Assembly (NCBI RefSeq): GCF_002078875.1
Contig: NC_034411.1
Coordinates: forward strand, 54,778,486-54,842,485
DNA from: Numida meleagris
Lineage: Eukaryota; Chordata; Aves; Galliformes; Numididae
Length of the DNA: 64,000 nt
Direction: 5' to 3'
Shown: piece by piece, positions 11,701 to 23,667 of the stretch
How the letters are laid out: each line of letters opens with the position of its first letter
How positions within the stretch are numbered: position 1 is the first letter of the stretch
Program-made: the position numbers and the translations under genes
Notes under the pieces: generated by a model
The model's input: the letters and a program-made list of their open reading frames with translations, nothing else
What the model was told of the DNA's origin: nothing
The model's database searches: none

Positions 11701-14700
11701 CTTGCTAAAGTTGAGTGGCTCAGCGGAGTGTGTTTTCTTCTTATTGCTGTGGGGTTGACGCAAAAGAGGAATGCAAGTGAACTGGAATGAATGCAATCCA
11801 GAGTTACCAGTCTCTTCTTTGCTATCCACAGGTACACAGATGAAGAGTCTAGAGTATACCTGCTTGATAGGGGTAATACCAGGGAGAAGGAGGCCCAGAA
11901 GGAGAGAGGATCAGAAAAAGGGAGGACAGAGGGAGAAAGGGAATGGGAGGATCAGGAAACTTTAGACTTTTTCGTTGATAAAGAGACTGGGAAAGAGAAG
12001 TTTAATGACTCTGAAGGGGAGGACACAGAGGAGACAGAGGATTACAGACAGTTCAGAAAGTCTGTCTTGGCAGATCAGGGTAAAAATTTTCCTACTGCAT
12101 CTCACCGGAATGCTGAGGAGGAAGGAACCAAATACAAATCTAAAATAACAATGAAGGGCAGTAGAGAGAGCGATGGATTTAGAGATGAGAAAAGTTATAA
12201 GCCTAAAGAGACTGGCTATGTAGCGGAAAGGCCTAGTACAACAAAAGATAAGCACAAGGAAGAAGACAAGAGTTCTGAGAGACTAACGATGAAGAAAGAA
12301 ACTCAGTCACCTGAGCAGGTAAAGTCTGAAAAGCTCAAAGAACTCTTTGATTACAGTCCCCCTCTACACAAGAATCTGGATGCGAGAGAAAAATCCACCT
12401 TCAGAGAGGAGAGCCCACTTAGGATCAAAATGATAGCCAGTGACTCCCATCGTCCTGAAGTTAAACTCAAAATGGCACCAGTACCTCTTGATGATTCCAA
12501 TAGGTAAATTATTCCACTTGACAAAGTGGTTCTCCACGTGCTCGCAGTGTCACTCATCTTTATTTAAACTAGTGGTTTCTTTCTGTGTGTCTTTTCTGTT
12601 GTTGATGCATTTTAGACCTGCTTCCTTGACTAAAGACAGGCTGCTTGCTAGCACACTTGTCCATTCCGTCAAGAAGGAGCAAGAGTTCAGATCCATCTTT
12701 GACCACATTAAGTTGCCACAGGCCAGCAAAAGCACGTCAGAGTCATTTATTCAGCATATAGTGTCCTTGGTTCATCATGTCAAAGGTATGTGTTCAGTTT
12801 ACCATATACACATCCAGCAGTAGCATTTAAGACTGTTAGCTAAGACTGTTTGCTGTCTCTAGTACAGGAAGACTTCAGCCTTCTTAATGTTGATTTTGTT
12901 GAACCTTTCCTTTGAGGTATACATAAAATAATTAGAGAAATAATAGCCACTGAAACAAGTATAAAAAAAGCAAGTAGCATAGAGCGTAAGAATAGTCATA
13001 CTATGTTTCTTGTTAAATTTTTTAAGCCAAAGTAGCACATAGTTTGATTTTTAAATTTTTTTAGTTAAGCACACTAATTTGCTCAATCTTTTTTTCTTCA
13101 ATTCTATTTGAATGTCTTTTCACCTCTTCATATAGCATTGCATCTCCTTTTGGAGCACCTCAGAACTCATAACCAGATGTTTACTAGAAAGCTTTTTTTA
13201 GTCTCAAACTGATAAAGTATAAGTGGTGGTGCTCTAAATGATCTTAAAATACACTGCTTCATTCTATTTGTATTTGACAGCATTGCTGGAGATGAGAATT
13301 TAACTTCTAGAAGCTTAGCATGGGTTAAATAAATCCCATTAAACTGTTTATATACTAATTATTTTCCAATTTAACAGTAGTGGCTATTGTTTACTACAAT
13401 AAAATCAAAACACTTTTTTTGTGGAAAAGAAATCTGACAAAGTGGATGTATTTTATTCAGGTCACGTAGTGGCAAAGTTATTCATGAACAGATAATTCCT
13501 TAAAATCTAGTGCAGATATCTAGAGTTTTTTTTAAATCCTTTGTTTTTCCTGTAGCATTTACTTAAATTTCACCAGGCTGTTGTCTTATTCTTGTATTTA
13601 ATATACTAAGAAAGAATTTGCTGGTGAGCATTATTTACCATATCATCAAAAGGAGAATGTCAAAATGCTAAATGAGGTGAGAGGTTTGAGTGTATCTATC
13701 TGTATGTGTTGTTTTAAAGATGCTTTAGCATTTCTGAAATAGGAAAGATTTTGGTGCTAGAGGAATGTTTTTTTCAAGTCTTATTTTGTTTTTGAAGTAA
13801 TTCTAGGTGACTAAAGCCAAATGACTTTGTGCATTTTGAATTACTTAGAAAAAAAAAAGTGGTTGTAGGTTATGTTAATGTGGTAGACTCAAAATATTAT
13901 TGGGATGCCTGCTTAGAGTGTAACAATCATTGTTAGAAAATCATTTTATTGATGATAGATCAAAGCCTATATCCAGTGAGAGCTTGGCTTAAATGGCACA
14001 TGTAAGGTGAAGGTGAAGTGTTACTGAAACTCTCACATGTTGATAAAAAAAATTAAGACTTTTTCTGTGTTAAACAAAAAAACTGGTAAATATGACAGCT
14101 TAACAGAGTATCTGGTCAAGTTTTTAGTATATGTAAAGTTATGACTGTTTTTTGAAAAGAGAACTTCTGTATGCGTTTCAAACTTACTGCGGTCTATGGT
14201 CAGATTTAGTAACTCTTTTGACGATTTGAAGTGATGTTCAATATTGGTGTGATGCGACCAGTCTGAACAGCTCTTGATTAATGTAGAGCTGAAAATGCCC
14301 AGTGATGTTTTCTTTTTCATTGTAACTAGGTCCTGGAATGTGTTTTGAAATGGCAAAATCCATGTTACAAAAGTAAAATAGCTGTTGAAAGATACAGATG
14401 CCAAACAGGCAAAGTTGAACCTTCTGTCTTCCTGGCAAAAATGGCATAAAAACAGAGTTGCTAGCTCAAATTCCTGTGTTTGATGGAATTATGATTGAGG
14501 CACTACCCTTGTAGTGGCCGTTTCAAGTTTTAATGGTTGGTTATGAGACAAATACTGGATGCCGGGCGGTAAGTTGATACAGATGTATGTTGACCTGTTA
14601 AGCAGATAGCTTGCTTCATATGTAACATTTCATAGCTCATGACTTTATGTATTTCTATATTACATTTAAACACATTTGTTGAGCTGGTTTAAAAACTTGA

Positions 14701-17700
14701 GTTTTGCTGTTGCTAATTTAACTGTCTCTGAAAGCAAGAGAAAATTTGTCAGAAGTTGTCAGGTTTGCCAAGATGCCAGATGCTTAAATTAATTTATTTA
14801 CTTTTGGATGTGTTAGTTGCCTTGAATCGTTATCATCACAACTTCAAACCAATAAATTGTATTATTTTAAGAAATGACTCGTTATTAGGTCATTCGTGTA
14901 GTTATTGAAGCATACCTTACTTAAATGATTTCACTGAAGTAACACTAACTTAAAAGTTGAGCTGAACTGTAAAACGTACTTCTTGCAAGTATTCATGACG
15001 CAAAGTAATCTTATTTTTTTTCTTACGGACAAAGTAGTAGAAAATCACTTAGATTGTTCCTTTATTTCATTAGAGGAGAATGTCATTGAAAATGAACAAG
15101 TCTAATCCGTATATGATGCTTGAATTAGATTAATACAGCCATGGTGTAGTTATAAGTAGATTTGCAGTGATTCTGTGCACTGTATCTTTGTTTGGAATAC
15201 AGAATGTGTAAGAATAGGAAAACCCCACACTTGCTTGTTGTTCTGATATATTTACTGAAAATACTGTTTTTGCCTGCTACTTGCCTTTCTGTCAGGAGTA
15301 AAATACCTGTCAGTTGAATTAAACTAATGAAACAGTGTTTTTCTATTGTAACCAACAGAGCAATACTTCAAATCAGCCGGAATGACCCTAAATGAGAGGT
15401 TCACTGCATATCAAAAAGCTACTGAAGAGCACTGCACTCGGCAAAAGAGCCCAGAAATACATAGGTATATGTTAATTGCTTATGTCTCCAATAATATCTG
15501 CTAATGTTTCTTTTAAGAACTCAGAATATTTTTTCTGTTCTATATGTAATAATTTGTCAATTTCTGTATAAATACAAACAAAAAAAGAACACCCAAACCA
15601 AAACAACAACAACAAACCCTGGAAAAAGACAAAACCGAACAAAAATGTTTCCGTAAAAAGAAAATTCAGATAAATCAACTCTGGCTTCATCTGTGGTTTT
15701 ATAGCGGAGTCTTTTCTACCTCTGCATCTCATTTGGGATACGCTTACTTTTCTAACATACAGTGCTCAAATATTGAGGGAGAAATGTCTTGCATATACAG
15801 GGCTTCATTTTATTGTCAGCTTTGTTCTTCAGTGTGAAGTGCTCCATCTCGTATCACTTAGTTTTTGTATCTATTAATTTATAGCAGGGTTTTTTCTTTT
15901 GAAATCTGAGAGCCTGGAAGGTAAGAAGATAGGTATGCAGATGTAGTTTCTGATCATTTGCTTTTAGTTACATGATGCAGTGTGCTGTATTTGTGTTGTG
16001 TGTGAGGTTCTATTGTCTCGGTTTTCAGCTTTGTAAGATCTCTTAACTGATAAGTAACTTCAACTATACAGCAAGCTGTCAGTGGTTTTTTTTTTCGAAA
16101 GTTGGATTTTAAACTGGCTCTATATGCTGATCTTCTGGAATAACTGCTATCTTGAAATCTCTCCTTGAAATGTGAAAAATCAAACAGCCAGTTTTGTGTA
16201 TTTATCTATTTGTGTACTTCACAGAACAAAACTAAGGTTTTTAAGTTCTAGCTTGCTTCTGTATTCTGATGGTGGGACTTGATATGCAAGAGTTTGTTCT
16301 GCTGCTAAAGTGCCTTGTTATTCAGACTTGAACTGTGTGAGGCCATAAACAGTTGCATACCCATATGGCTAGACACTGCTTTTATTTTACATTTAGGAGG
16401 ATTGACATCTCTCCAAGTGCCCTGAGGAAGCATACCCGTTTAGCAGGTGAAGAGAGGGTCTTTAAAGAAGAAAGTCAAAAAGTAGGTTCTGAGTAAATGT
16501 CAAGTATCTGTTTCTGAACTTAATGTGATATTTTTCCCTTTGAATCTGAACTTCTAACTTCGTGTAAGTTTGTGTATATCAGTCTTCTAGAATAACTCAC
16601 ATTACGTGGAGTATTTGCTTTTCATAACTCTTTTTTTCTGAGTAAAATGTCTTACCAAGAAGCCGGTTTGTGTAGCACAACGTGAGTATATTGATATTGT
16701 GGCAAATAAGGTCAAACTGCTTCTTACCCTTCCTTTCTTTTGGCTGTTTCTTGGCACATTTTGTGTCCAAGGACAAAGAATAGGAGGAGAAAAAAGTTCT
16801 GAGGTGCACAGCAGTAAGGCTGATTTTATAAAGGTACATGTGCTCTGCTTAACGATAATTAACTGGAAAAAATGTGTACTAAGGTATCCTACCAGACAGT
16901 ATGTTATGGTCAGTCTGCATCAGGAAATAAGTATCCTGTAGGCTTGATGGGAACGCTTGTTTAAAATGTAAAATCTTAGCTGTTCTTAGATTTAGCCTGT
17001 GAAGGGCATTCACTTAAACTCAATTTATGTACTGAAGAGTTGTTGTAAATTCTGTCTTGTTTTGAAAATTGAGGCGCGGTTCATCTCCTCAGATTCTCTT
17101 CTGGATGTTTTCTTTGAAAATTTTAGTAAGAAACGTATTTTTGCTTACAGGGAGATAAAAAATTAAGATGTGATTCTGCTGATCTTCGGCATGACATTGA
17201 CCGCCGTAGAAAGGAGCGAAGTAAAGAGCGAGGAGACTCAAAGGGCTCCAGGGAATCCAGTGGGTCAAGAAAGCAGGAGAAAACTTCAAAAGATTACAAG
17301 GATTACAAATCTTATAAAGATGACAGGTAAATGTTTGAAATCCCTATATAGGGTTTTAGCTTCTAATTAGCCTTTTGTAATTGTAAGCTTAATTGCTTTC
17401 AGTTTTCAATGTTTAATGGAATGTTTAAATTTAAACAAATAAAATTATTTGTTTTACAGCAAATATGTATTATCTGTCTTTTACACGGCTTATGGTGGAT
17501 GAGGACAAAAACTTTGGAATAGCAAGCTAACACTGAAAAAAAAATGACAAATTAATCTGTCCTATTATCCAGGCTACATCAGGAGGTTGGACTTCAATGC
17601 AGTACATTTCTATAAACAATTTGTGTAAGAACTTTGGTTCGTTATGCTTGATTCCGCACTTTTTCAACTCATAACACCCAGAGTATGAGAATCTTACTGA

Positions 17701-20700
17701 TACTTAGTTTTAACATGGGTGAGAAGGGGAATCTTATTATTATTTCTCTCCTAAAGCCAGTGGGCTATTTTTTAAGGAAAAAAGTTAGCATATTTCAGTG
17801 GATACTGTGTAGCAGTGGTAAGAGTTACATCAGCTATAACCTTCCTTTGAGTAATGTTATCTTGTAAATTGGGTCAAGTTAGAACTTGAGGGGATTACTG
17901 GAAGTCTTGCTGTGGGATTTATTTTCCTGCTTTGTACTGGGTATACAATGAATTCTTACTTGTGCTTCCTGTTTCCCATATGTTTTCTGACTCTGGTATC
18001 CACATTACCTTCCACTGGCAATTCCATACAGGCATCTGCAGAGGGCAGCCCATGCTGTATGCTCTCAACAGTGTGCAAACTGAACTATGTAAAATTTCTG
18101 TAAAGCTTTGCCTTGAGGGTTTTCTTCCCTTTGGTTTCTGGTTGGTTTTTTTTTTTTTTGCCTCAGAGAAAGGCAGATCTTAAAAGTAAGAGAACCTCTT
18201 AATGGCAACCTAGAAAAGCTCTTTGCAGTTTGCAGACTGCTGTTTTCCAACTCACTAGCAATAATATACATTTAGTCCATTTAAATGTCTAAGAAGAGGC
18301 TGGAAAGTGAAATTATATCTTGCCTTAGCATATGAAATACATTACATATACGTGTGGCTTTATAACCAGAAGGGGGATAGTTTTTTGTAAAATATAAAGA
18401 AACCCCTTTTAGCATAGCATGTTACAGTCTATCTAGTGCTTTTAAAATAGCACACAGTGTATCTTTTTTATTTTTCAGTAAGCAAAAAAGAGAGCAAGAC
18501 CGTGCTAGATCTTCCCCATCTTCCTCTCCATCATCATCTTCATCCGGTTCTCGAGAAGAAAAGGATTGCAAGAAAGAAAGAGATGAAGAGTTCAAAACTC
18601 ACCACGAACAGAAAGAATACTCTGGTTTTGCAGGAGTCAGCAGGCCAAGAGGCACCTTTGTAAGTTGCATTTCTCCTGTTCTCCCCCCAAACGATGGAGA
18701 CTGTAACAATAGTGTAACAGATTAAATGAATTGTTGCAGTACTTAATGTTAGTGTAGACCTTTTCATAGTCGTGATTCTTGAATTCTTTTACATGATGTA
18801 CCAAATCTGCAGAGCTTTTCCTTCAGCATTATCCAATAGGAGTCTTATTTGGTATGTAAATATTCAATAGCATAATATTAGAGACCCTAGTGTAAGGATT
18901 GGAAAAAATGATTTCTTGTTTATTCCTTACTATTTTGTAATTACGCTGTTTCCGAACAGGATATTAAAACTGACCTTTCTATAAAGGTGAAATCTTGTGA
19001 TCTGTTACCTGTTACTCTCTACAGTTTGTTTTCTTTTCCCCATAACTTTCAATTTTACTTTGATCTCCTTTGTGTGTGATGTCTGCAAATTATTTAATAG
19101 AGAATGGCACACAATGGAACACGGACACCAATGTTGGAAAAAACTATACTGGGGAGAGGACGTGATATACTTGCTACTTTTCAGTGTTTCTCTAGCCTGG
19201 ACTAGCCACACTAAGCATGCAAGCATATTAATCTAGCTCTGGAATGTGTTTTAGCATTGTGATTTGGAATGTACCATGTTGACCTTCATGGTCTTCATAA
19301 CACTTTTAAAGGTAAAAATTGCATGTTACTGTAACTTACCAGGAAATGTGGCAGAATTAGAAAAGATGAAGAATTAATAGAAGAGGTCTTGGAAATAAAA
19401 ACAATTATACAAAAATTAAAAATGCCTTAAAGGTCTTTTTGTGGGTGGACAAAAGACAATGGGTAGGAGCAATTACATGCTTTCCCCAGTAGCTCCTTTG
19501 TGTAGCCTGTATTTAAGGCAAAATAAGGTAAAGAGGCATTGTTTTATATAAATGTACATTGTTTGTAGTAGTGCAAAATAAGTTCTGAACTACAGAGAAG
19601 AGAGTGTCTAAAATGCATGTGAGATGTGCGGCACTTAAGGTTTGAATCTTCAATCTTGGGAGTTGTAGCTACTTCTTTTAAAAGAAAAATAATCCAAGTT
19701 CCAAATTTCGAACTCTAAAAATTCCATTTTCTTGCTTGCTTGTTATTCTTATAATTATCCAGGGAATAGCTGTGTGGTGTAAATGCACCAACACTTTGGT
19801 GTAGATATCAAATATGACAGTATTGCCCAATTCCCAGGTGCATGAGCTAGCAGCACATGGTTAAAAATAAGCAGAGCGTAAAATCCCCTCCTCTCACAAA
19901 GAGGATTAGAAAATCAGATTGTACGTATCTTTAAAAAGAGATAGTACTTCTCATGAAATTTAAGTAGATCTGAAGTGGAAATGTATTAGTTATCTAATAT
20001 TTTGACTAATGGTGACTGCCAGTTATGCCTGTGCATTAATAATTGGTTGATGTTCTGTAATGACATGCATGGTCATACATAGGCTTATCAGCCAAACAAT
20101 AACTGAAGAGGAGTGTTTAAACAGATAGGCCAAGCTGTTGACTTGAATATTCCACTTCAGGGTACAGACTGGTTAGTATTGAAAGATACTACATGGCTAA
20201 TGTAGAAGTGTCTTTGTGATTTAGGCTAATAGTGCATGAATTCAAGTAAGTACTGCTGTGGTTTTGGAGTAAAGAAAATGTTTTTGTTGTAAATGCTCCC
20301 TGAAACAGGAAGCTGTAACATCATGGGGAGAATGTGGCTGTCCAGGTAGATGAAATCTTTCTGTATGCTAAACTGTCAGTTTAAGTTAGTGTTGACTTTT
20401 CACTAATGCTTACTGATAGGCTGAAATGTTGAATTCCATGCTTTGTTGTACATAGCATAAAACCATAAATGCTCTGAATAGTTTCGAAGTAGGAAAACAG
20501 AAATAAAGATAAGTAGAATGTTTCTAGTTTCTGAAGTGTATTGGAAGGTTTTGTGAGCCTTTCACTAGACTTTTTCAGACTGATTCAAAGCACTTTTAAA
20601 GCTGTCCAGCATTAATTCTGCATTAGAGATGTTGGAGCTTAGTGGAATTAGGTGTGCACAGAACTCCTTTATTTTTTCTTCAGGTTAATTAGATCTATTT

Positions 20701-23667
20701 TTGCCCATGTTTATGGGGCATATTTATTTTTTTAATAAATGAGACTCATTTCCAGTCACATTTCTATATAGTTACCTCTGAAGACCCAGTTTTATTCTTT
20801 AACTAGATTGTTTATAGAAAGCATGTTCTGTAGTAACTGAAGGTTTTAAGAAGTCTTATCTTCCCTGATAAGTCTCTTATCTGAGACTTTTTAATCCTGT
20901 CGTCTTAAAATTCTGTTAAATTACGATAAAGAACACTAGAGGTACTTCAAGATAGAGTTGTTTTTCGGGATGAGGAATTTACTCATTTGGAATGTAATCT
21001 GTCTTAAAATGCGTAACTGAATCTCCGTTGAGAATGAGTGGCACAAAGTGGACAGTTACTTGCAGAATGCATTATTTGTATGTATTCTAAAATCACTTTC
21101 TCATAACAGATATCATTGTCAATATACGTGACTTCACTTCCCCCCGAAAGATTTTTCCCCCCTTCCTTCAGTCTAGGTTTTTGTTTGTTTTTGTCTGCAG
21201 ACAGCTTCAGAAGCTTCTTCCGACCTTTGTTGCAACAGACTGCTTTACCAGTAGTCAAAGGAAATTTCATTTTGGTGAATGTAGGTTAATTTATGCCAAG
21301 AACTCAAGCATGGTTTAACTCTTACGTTTAGTAGGATCGTTATTTCAAAGTGAATGCTTGAATGTATTACTTAAAGTAATATGTGATTTTTTTTAAAAAT
21401 AGTTTTATATTTTTAATTAAGAGCAGAATGAACATTATCAGTATCAGAAAACTTGAGCTTTTTGTTGTGGTTTTATGTAAATGGCTTAAATAAAATAACA
21501 TTTTGGTTAATCAGTTTCGAATTAGGGGCAGAGGAAGAGCCAGAGGAGTCTTTGCTGGAACAAATACTGGTCCCAGCAACTCAAATACTACTTTTCAAAA
21601 GAGACCGAAGGAAGAGGAGTGGGATCCTGAATATACCCCAAAAAGCAAGAAATATTTCTTGGTGGGTGTAGAGAATTCTATCTTATGCATGCTTTTGTTT
21701 TTTCCGAGTGCGTTTTTATGTTTGGTGTTAAGGAGATTGACAGCTACAAGCACAGAAGTCGCATGCATGTTCAAAGTGTGACTGCAGTTATGTAATCAAG
21801 AAAACACCGGCGTTCTTGCAGTGCCTAGTTCAGCTTATCTTGTCTTTCTGCAGCAGGCTGGAAATAACTGAAGCTTAAGGTAGAATTCTTCTCTAAAACA
21901 TATTAATCGGTGAGATAGGGAAGAAGGCATACTCGGGCTAAAAGTATGAAAAACAAAAGCAAAAAGACTTGTGCTGTATCTTTGTGGGTTTATCTCTATA
22001 TGGCATTCAAGCTTTGTTTTTACATTTATCCAGAAGCCCACAAAAGTGAAAGATCAGGAAAAGCTAACAGTGTTTGTGGATGGATGTGGGCCAACTCTGC
22101 TATTAGCAGCCTTTCTGTTCTTACCTGAGTAGTATGATAGGCATAGGTGACCTTAGTTGTGCCTTTTTTTCCCCCATCTGGATTATGAAAGGAGGACTGT
22201 TGATACAACTAACCAGTAAGTAGCTTAGTGTACTGAATATTTAGTCTCTGCTGCGACTGATTTCCCTAACAATGCCAACTTCTAACAATATCATTTCACC
22301 ATTGAAAAGCGTTAGTGAAGTTTAGACCTTCTCCTGTAGTATTAAGTTTCTTTCACAAATACATTAACAGGTAATCCAATAAATGATGCAACTGCAATTT
22401 GCACACATGTACAAGGTTTTCTCCCTGTTTCCACCCGCATACACAGAGATGTGATCATCTGTTCACTAAGAAGTTCCACGACAGCTAGAAAAAAAGTGAC
22501 TAACTAGAGCTGTTCGTTTTTTCATCTTCAGGAATGTTTATTTTTTTAAAAGCCACCCTGTAAATATTTGAATGATTTATAATTGTTAGTAAGCTGCTTA
22601 TGTTTAATAGTTTAGATTTCTTTCCAAATCACAAGTTAAAAAAGTAGATATTGGAGCAGTTGTTCATCGTTCTTCTAAGTGTAAACATCTTATACTAAAT
22701 AGTTTTCTGTCGTGTCCATGTAGTGCATGGAATGTTTGTCAGAAGACATATCAAACTCTGTAAGACTGTATTTAGCACCAAGATGGTGAACGTAACGCTT
22801 CCTAACTAGAGAAACTCGACTGTTAAAATTAGGTTTACGTAGTTTAAAAATGACTTGCATTACCTTGCACAAGTAAAGTAGGGTTTCTGAAAACTTTCTT
22901 CAGTTATCTTTTCTTAAGTATGAAGAATTCTCTCTGCCTTAAAGTAAAAAATAATAATCATAATAAAAAAAATCAAAAGCACATTCCTAGAGTTCCTTTA
23001 TTTGATTTTTTTCTTAAAACTAGTGAGTACTTATTTCTGATGACTGGAAAAAATAAGTGACAGATCTGGTTTGTTACTCGCAGTGGGCATACCCACAGCT
23101 AACGAGGACTCTTTAAAACAGGGTTTCAGGGTACTTACAGCATTATTAGTTGTAGGGATATGTTTCATAATGTAATGTACAGATTGTCTGAACTGTTTTC
23201 AATTTTTTTCTTCATTGTTTTTTTTCTATGTATAGTGTAAATTTGGTTCAGAGTACCTGCGTTCAAGAGGTGTTGTAACCTTATTGTTTGGTATATTATA
23301 GCATGATGACAGAGATGATGGTGTGGATTATTGGGCCAAACGAGGAAGGGGCCGTGGTACTTTCCAGCGTGGCAGAGGGCGTTTTAACTTCAAAAAGTCA
23401 GGTAGCAGTCCGAAGTGGACACATGACAAATACCAAGGGGATGGGATTGTGGAAGATGAAGAAGAAACAATGGAGAACAATGAAGAAAAGGACAGACGCA
23501 AGGAGGAAAAGGTAAGTGGTTTGGCACTGGGCAAAACATCTATCTTTTCTTACAGAATCTCAGGCAATTGTTGAAGGGGAGGGGGAGTATCACTTGGAAA
23601 AATATTTTTAGTGTTTGGTTATTAACTGTTTACAAGAAGACTGTTTTCTTTCTTTCTACAGGAATAA
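8616..23667 (+). CDS. BCLAF1: BCLAF1, BCL2-associated transcription factor 1 (complete, 11 coding exons)
   Basis: Coding exons are 8616-8719, 9607-10512, 11832-12503, 12616-12785, 15359-15464, 16397-16481, 17151-17326, 18479-18659, 21515-21661, 23302-23511 and 23662-23667. They total 2763 nt, i.e. 920 residues plus stop, with every junction GT/AG and in phase; human BCLAF1 is also 920 residues as I recall. The protein has an N-terminal RS domain (about 1-150) interrupted by an RG/GG-rich stretch (about 74-95), a Ser-rich phospho-acceptor middle with many SP sites, acidic/basic charged repeats, a segment conserved with THRAP3 (about 530-620), and C-terminal RG motifs. In the family it is a nuclear-speckle protein of mRNA processing, transcription and the DNA-damage response, originally found as a BCL2-family partner. 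The ATG at 8616 starts [11 protein letters not shown] and has a purine at -3. The paralogue THRAP3 is excluded by close residue-level agreement with BCLAF1. Confidence 0.97.
9607..10512 (+). CDS. BCLAF1: BCLAF1 large RS/RG exon (residues 35-337)
   Basis: This 906-nt exon starts after TTCTAG (9601-9606) and ends before GTAGGA. It encodes an RS-rich tract, an RG box with [14 protein letters not shown], a second RS block ([15 protein letters not shown]), then a serine/proline-rich region with many SP dipeptides (about 215-310) that are typical kinase sites. Reading past the donor meets TAG immediately, which supports the splice site. The next codon is split AG/G. Confidence 0.96.
11832..12503 (+). 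CDS. BCLAF1: BCLAF1 charged-region exon (residues 337-561)
   Basis: This exon of 672 nt lies between CCACAG (ending 11831) and GTAAAT (12504). It is rich in Glu, Lys and Arg, with the conserved [15 protein letters not shown] opening, an [16 protein letters not shown] acidic block and the [16 protein letters not shown] segment. The block near its end is shared with THRAP3 in the family. Its split codons pair with both neighbouring exons. Confidence 0.96.
12616..12785 (+). CDS. BCLAF1: BCLAF1 coding exon (residues 561-618)
   Basis: This exon of 170 nt follows GATGCATTTTAG and ends before GTATGT. It encodes [18 protein letters not shown] and a histidine-containing amphipathic stretch ([12 protein letters not shown]), part of the most conserved core shared with THRAP3. 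Confidence 0.95.
12786..15358 (+). other. BCLAF1 intron, no recognised gene
   Basis: This 2.57 kb intron is AT-rich. No repeat family was recognised. A 123-codon open frame on the minus strand (14033-14404) has no known domain and no splice context and was not called. Confidence 0.6.
15359..15464 (+). CDS. BCLAF1: BCLAF1 coding exon (residues 618-653)
   Basis: This exon of 106 nt follows ACCAACAG and ends CATAG before GTATAT. It encodes [18 protein letters not shown], a segment strongly conserved in BCLAF1, and closes the split Glu codon from the previous exon. Confidence 0.95.
16397..16481 (+). CDS. BCLAF1: BCLAF1 coding exon (residues 653-681)
   Basis: This exon of 85 nt follows TACATTTAG and ends in AAA before GTAGGT. 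It encodes [19 protein letters not shown] and a charged tail. It leaves phase 0, so the following intron (16482-17150) could take in an optional exon without shifting the flanking frame. Confidence 0.94.
17151..17326 (+). CDS. BCLAF1: BCLAF1 coding exon (residues 682-740)
   Basis: This exon of 176 nt follows TTTGCTTACAG and ends GACAG before GTAAAT. It encodes the lysine/arginine-rich stretch beginning [20 protein letters not shown] and the [12 protein letters not shown] repeats. Confidence 0.95.
18479..18659 (+). CDS. BCLAF1: BCLAF1 coding exon (residues 740-800)
   Basis: This exon of 181 nt follows TTTATTTTTCAG and ends ACCTTT before GTAAGT. It encodes a serine-rich linker and the conserved [15 protein letters not shown]. 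It leaves phase 0 directly before the 49-codon exon at 21515. Confidence 0.95.
18660..21514 (+). other. BCLAF1 intron, no recognised gene
   Basis: The largest intron between coding exons (2.86 kb), AT-rich, with no repeat family recognised and no convincing additional exon. It precedes the probable cassette exon, so regulatory splicing elements may lie here; none could be pinned down by eye. Confidence 0.6.
21515..21661 (+). CDS. BCLAF1: BCLAF1 symmetric 49-codon exon, probable cassette (residues 801-849)
   Basis: Exactly 147 nt, phase 0 on both sides, so skipping keeps the frame and would give an 871-residue protein. It follows TTAATCAG, a weak acceptor with a broken pyrimidine tract, and ends TTG before GTGGGT, a weak donor. 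It encodes [12 protein letters not shown] and the conserved [18 protein letters not shown]. From memory, human BCLAF1 has shorter isoforms lacking a segment of this size and an SRSF10-regulated exon (exon 5a); this equivalence is inference. Confidence 0.93.
21662..23301 (+). other. BCLAF1 intron, no recognised gene
   Basis: This 1.64 kb intron is AT-rich, with no repeats or additional exon recognised. Confidence 0.6.
23302..23511 (+). CDS. BCLAF1: BCLAF1 coding exon (residues 850-919)
   Basis: This exon of 210 nt follows ATATTATAG and ends GAAAAG before a consensus GTAAGT. It encodes an acidic opening ([11 protein letters not shown]), the RG motif [16 protein letters not shown], and a glutamate-rich acidic C-terminus. 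Confidence 0.95.

Noticed and set aside
14033..14404. Minus-strand 123-codon open frame containing a phrase like TNIEHHFK, reminiscent of some hAT transposase or BED-finger proteins
   Set aside because: The resemblance is a few residues, without the expected cysteine/histidine spacing or terminal inverted repeats.
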